This document shows, piece after piece, positions 60,757-64,000 of a stretch of DNA of 64,000 bases. The notes beneath the pieces are model-generated. The model searched no databases and was not told where the DNA came from. It worked only from the letters and a program-made list of their open reading frames with translations. Origin of the DNA: Brevibacterium sp. S111. GTDB taxonomy: Bacteria > Actinomycetota > Actinomycetes > Actinomycetales > Brevibacteriaceae. Both the position numbers and the translations under genes were made by a program. The stretch lies in assembly GCF_004745075.1 (NCBI RefSeq), contig NZ_RHFH01000001.1, forward strand, positions 1-64,000. The letters run 5' to 3'. How positions within the stretch are numbered: the stretch's first letter is position 1; each line of letters begins with the position of its first letter.

Positions 60757-60791
60757 AAAAAGCGCTTCACGCAGGAAGGCGTGAAACGCTT
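60757..60791 (-). terminator. Attenuator in the rplJ leader
   Basis: In the leftward RNA, AAGCGUUUCACGC pairs with GCGUGAAGCGCUU over 13 pairs (one G-U) around a 6-nt loop, followed directly by UUUCUGUUG, so that five U residues run in a row from the end of the stem. This is the clearest intrinsic terminator in the window, and it lies before, not after, a gene. Confidence 0.75.
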
Positions 60792-60936
60792 GGCCGTAGG
60801 ATTCCGGAAGGAATCGAACGGAAGAATCTCGAGCTCACCTGCGTGGGTCACTCTCTGGGAGTCTTCGCCTGCAGACACCGAGATTCGATGGTGAATCCTG
60901 GTGGTTCCACAGAGACCGACGGTCTTGGGTGTTTTC

Positions 60937-60942
60937 AGTGTA
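60937..60942 (-). promoter_or_regulatory. rplJ promoter -10 box
   Basis: TACACT on the minus strand (60937-60942). A TTGGAC box 19 nt upstream is a possible -35 element. Transcription would start near 60930 and give a leader of about 215 nt. Confidence 0.45.
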
Positions 60943-60994
60943 ACGAAGTCTTTCGCAACAAGTCCAATCGCCCCCAGAGATCCCCCTCACACCA

Positions 60995-61044
60995 CCTGAC
61001 GGCGGCGCAGCAACCTCGCGCGAGGTTGCTGCGCCGCCGTCAGG
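60995..61044. repeat. Dispersed palindromic repeat, copy 2 (3' of adhP)
   Basis: A perfect 50-bp palindrome without loop; each arm runs CCTGACGGCGGCGCAGCAAC and then CTCGC to the centre. Compared with copy 1, one internal base pair is swapped from C-G to G-C with pairing kept. It lies 24 bp beyond the adhP stop. The right flank differs from copies 1 and 3. Confidence 0.85.
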
Positions 61045-61068
61045 GAGTTCTCTGGGTAACCTGGCCCG

Positions 61069-62091
61069 TCAGTACTCGATGACGACGCGGCCGTCGATCT
61101 TCCCGTGGATCATCTCGTCGAAGATCGCATTGATGTCATCCAGCGGCCTCTTCGAGAAGGTCGGGTGGATCTTGCCGGCAGCGTAGAACTCGAGCGCTTC
61201 GACCATGTCCTGACGAGTGCCGACGATCGAACCGCGGATCGTCAGGCCCTTGAGCACGATGTCGAAGATCGGGGCCGGGAAATCACCTGGCGGCAGACCG
61301 TTGAAGACGATGGTGCCGCCTCGGCGGGTCATACCGATCGCCTGACCGAACGCCGCAGGGTGGACCGCGGTGACGAGGACTCCATGGGATCCTCCGATCT
61401 TCTCCTGAATGATCTCGGCAGGGTCTTCGGCGAAGGCATTGACGGTGATCTCCGCTCCGTGCTTCTTCGCCAGAGCCAACTTGTCCTCGGCGACGTCGAC
61501 CGCGACGACACGCATGCCCATGGCCACCGCGTACTGGACAGCGATGTGGCCGAGTCCACCGATGCCGGAGATGACGACCCACTGGCCGGGATTGACTTCG
61601 GTGCGTTTGAGTCCCTTGTACACGGTGACTCCCGCACACAGAACCGGCGCGATCTCGTAGGGGTCGGCACCGTCCGGAATGACCGCGGCGAACTTCGTAT
61701 CGACGAGCATGTACTCGCCGAAGGATCCGTCGACTCCGTAGCCGCCGTTGACCTGCTGCTCGCAGAGCGTCTCCCACCCCTGACGGCAATGCTCGCAGGT
61801 TCCGCAGGCGCTCCACAGCCAGGCGTTGCCGATCATCTGGCCGACTTCGACCTCGGTGACGCCTTCACCGACCTGCTCGACGATGCCGACTCCTTCGTGG
61901 CCGGGGATGAGCGGGACCTTCGGTTTGACCGGCCAATCTCCATGAGCGGCATGGAGATCGGTGTGGCAGACGCCGGAGGCGATGAGTTTGACCAGTGCCT
62001 GACCGGGACCGGGCGCGGGAATCGGGCTGTCACCTACGACAAGTTCCTGTCCCAGGCTTTTGACCATTGCAGCTTTCATTTCGGACATCAT
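61069..62091 (-). CDS. adhP: Zinc-dependent alcohol dehydrogenase (AdhP type)
   Basis: The 340-residue (or 339) enzyme is a medium-chain dehydrogenase. The catalytic zinc ligands are Cys42 and His65-Glu66 (SGVCHTDLHAAHGDWP, PGHEGVG) and a later Cys in VLCAGVTVYKG. The structural zinc has Cys96, 99, 102 and 110. The NAD loop is GIGGLGHIAVQYA, followed by an acidic residue (VDVAED), so NAD is preferred. It oxidises ethanol or reduces aldehydes. Two ATGs (62091 and 62088) follow GGAG; the second has better spacing. Copies of the palindromic repeat lie on both sides of the gene, and an aldehyde dehydrogenase gene is upstream. Confidence 0.93.
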   Translation of the reverse strand: MMSEMKAAMVKSLGQELVVGDSPIPAPGPGQALVKLIASGVCHTDLHAAHGDWPVKPKVPLIPGHEGVGIVEQVGEGVTEVEVGQMIGNAWLWSACGTCEHCRQGWETLCEQQVNGGYGVDGSFGEYMLVDTKFAAVIPDGADPYEIAPVLCAGVTVYKGLKRTEVNPGQWVVISGIGGLGHIAVQYAVAMGMRVVAVDVAEDKLALAKKHGAEITVNAFAEDPAEIIQEKIGGSHGVLVTAVHPAAFGQAIGMTRRGGTIVFNGLPPGDFPAPIFDIVLKGLTIRGSIVGTRQDMVEALEFYAAGKIHPTFSKRPLDDINAIFDEMIHGKIDGRVVIEY

Positions 62092-62153
62092 TCGCTCCTT
62101 TGTGATGACGTGAATACATGTGACAACGGGGTTTGGATCTGTGGTGGAAGCAT

Positions 62154-62210
62154 CCGACGGCGGCGCAGCAACCTAGCGCGAGGTATCTGGACCGCCGTCG
62201 GGTAGCAATT
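62154..62210. repeat. Dispersed palindromic repeat, copy 3 (3' of aldehyde dehydrogenase)
   Basis: The 48-bp element at 62154-62201 has a left arm almost identical to copy 2 (CCGACGGCGGCGCAGCAACC) but a right arm with about five changes that break pairing. The right flank GTAGCAATT (62202-62210) is the same as in copy 1. It appears to be a decaying copy, 3 bp from the aldehyde dehydrogenase stop. Confidence 0.8.
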
Positions 62211-62213
62211 GGA

Positions 62214-63737
<1,524 letters not shown>

Positions 63738-63801
63738 TGCAACTCCTTTGATGCGTCTGCTTTCACCGGATGTTCTCCGTGTGAGAATGACGCTACTGAA
63801 G

Positions 63802-63824
63802 GCAACGTTGCATAGGGGTTGCAT
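63802..63824 (-). promoter_or_regulatory. Candidate regulator site before the aldehyde dehydrogenase gene
   Basis: GCAACGTTGC (63802-63811) is a perfect 10-bp palindrome. Overlapping it, GTTGCAT occurs at 63807-63813 and again at 63818-63824, a direct repeat with an 11-bp period (one helical turn). The site lies 65-87 bp before the start codon, a normal place for an activator. The palindrome is somewhat similar to RamB-type acetate/ethanol regulator sites (GCAAA/TTTGC) known from Corynebacterium. Confidence 0.4.
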
Positions 63825-63929
63825 CACAGCCTGTGAGCGGTCGGGTCATCGGTTCCCGCCCCCTCCCGCACCCCTGCGGCAAGAAGCTCATCGACCCGCG
63901 ACTCTCCCTGAAGTCAGCGCCTGAGGACG

Positions 63930-64000
63930 TCAGTGCCCGAGGGATTCCAACCGCACTACGGCCGAGTTGCGCTCGGCAGCATCCGGAGGCGCCAGCCTCA
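63930..64000 (-). CDS. Possible C-terminal end of an upstream leftward gene
   Basis: Reading leftward from the right edge, one frame gives RLAPPDAAERNSAVVRLES and a TGA at 63930-63932. It could be the last ~23 residues of a gene outside the window, perhaps the regulator of the ethanol genes. The stretch is too short to identify, and chance is likely enough that confidence is low. Confidence 0.2.
   Translation of the reverse strand, partial: RLAPPDAAERNSAVVRLESLGH

Larger units (their letters stand above)
60716..61068. other. rplJ leader and adhP 3' region
   Basis: No gene is present in 353 bp. From right to left it holds the palindromic repeat copy 2 (60995-61044), the rplJ promoter (-10 at 60937-60942), a structured leader with several GC stems where L10 or L10-L12 could bind, and the attenuator hairpin (60757-60791). 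Confidence 0.6.

Overview
This 64 kb window is high-GC chromosomal DNA (roughly 60-65% GC by eye) from an actinobacterium, most likely of the order Micrococcales and plausibly Brevibacterium. The evidence is the actinobacterial gene content: furA-katG, DUF1707 protein, short-form adenylate kinase, KCU-star/CstA pair, C-terminally extended L17. It also shows very strong G/C bias at third codon positions and many apparently leaderless genes. The genus is an inference; the broad group is fairly secure. About 67 protein genes are supported. No tRNA, CRISPR array, insertion sequence or phage is visible.

Left part (1-18.6 kb): two tandem promoters and a leader at the left edge read leftward out of the window, probably into a 16S rRNA gene. 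Then come an SRAP protein, a MarR regulator and a three-gene valine/isobutyryl-CoA catabolic operon (acyl-CoA dehydrogenase, 3-hydroxyisobutyryl-CoA hydrolase, enoyl-CoA hydratase) whose promoter carries a 26-bp palindromic operator. These are followed by a nitronate monooxygenase-like enzyme, trpS coupled to an App1-type phosphatase gene, a CstA transporter with its small partner, xth, a GNAT gene, the one-carbon set glyA-folD (leftward) and purU (rightward), a stretch of possible gene debris, and putP.

Middle part (18.6-42 kb, all leftward except a small island): the ribosomal protein superoperon, in transcription order rpsL-rpsG-fusA-tuf / rpsJ to rpsQ / rplN to rplO / secY-adk-map / infA-rpmJ-rpsM-rpsK-rpoA-rplQ. 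rpsN (S14) and rpsD (S4) are missing from the positions where many bacteria keep them. A three-gene island (PatB/MalY-type lyase, PaaX-like regulator, small membrane protein) sits between map and infA. S3 and S5 both carry Arg/Gly-rich tails.

Right part (42-64 kb): furA-katG, a two-component system, a DUF1707 protein translationally coupled to pfkA, then leftward rpoB-rpoC, a tandem GNAT protein, a metallo-beta-lactamase fold hydrolase, leftward rplJ-rplL with a textbook attenuator in the leader, and finally an adhP alcohol dehydrogenase and an acetaldehyde-type dehydrogenase for ethanol oxidation.

The most distinctive unexplained element is a dispersed, loop-less palindrome of about 48 bp. 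Three copies occur, always just 3' of a leftward gene (folD, adhP, aldehyde dehydrogenase). Two perfect copies differ by a compensatory base-pair swap, and two copies bracket adhP. Other noteworthy signals are the MarR-type operator, an rplJ attenuator, several promoters whose -10 box lies 6-7 nt before the start codon (leaderless genes), and direct repeats plus a palindrome before the aldehyde dehydrogenase gene.
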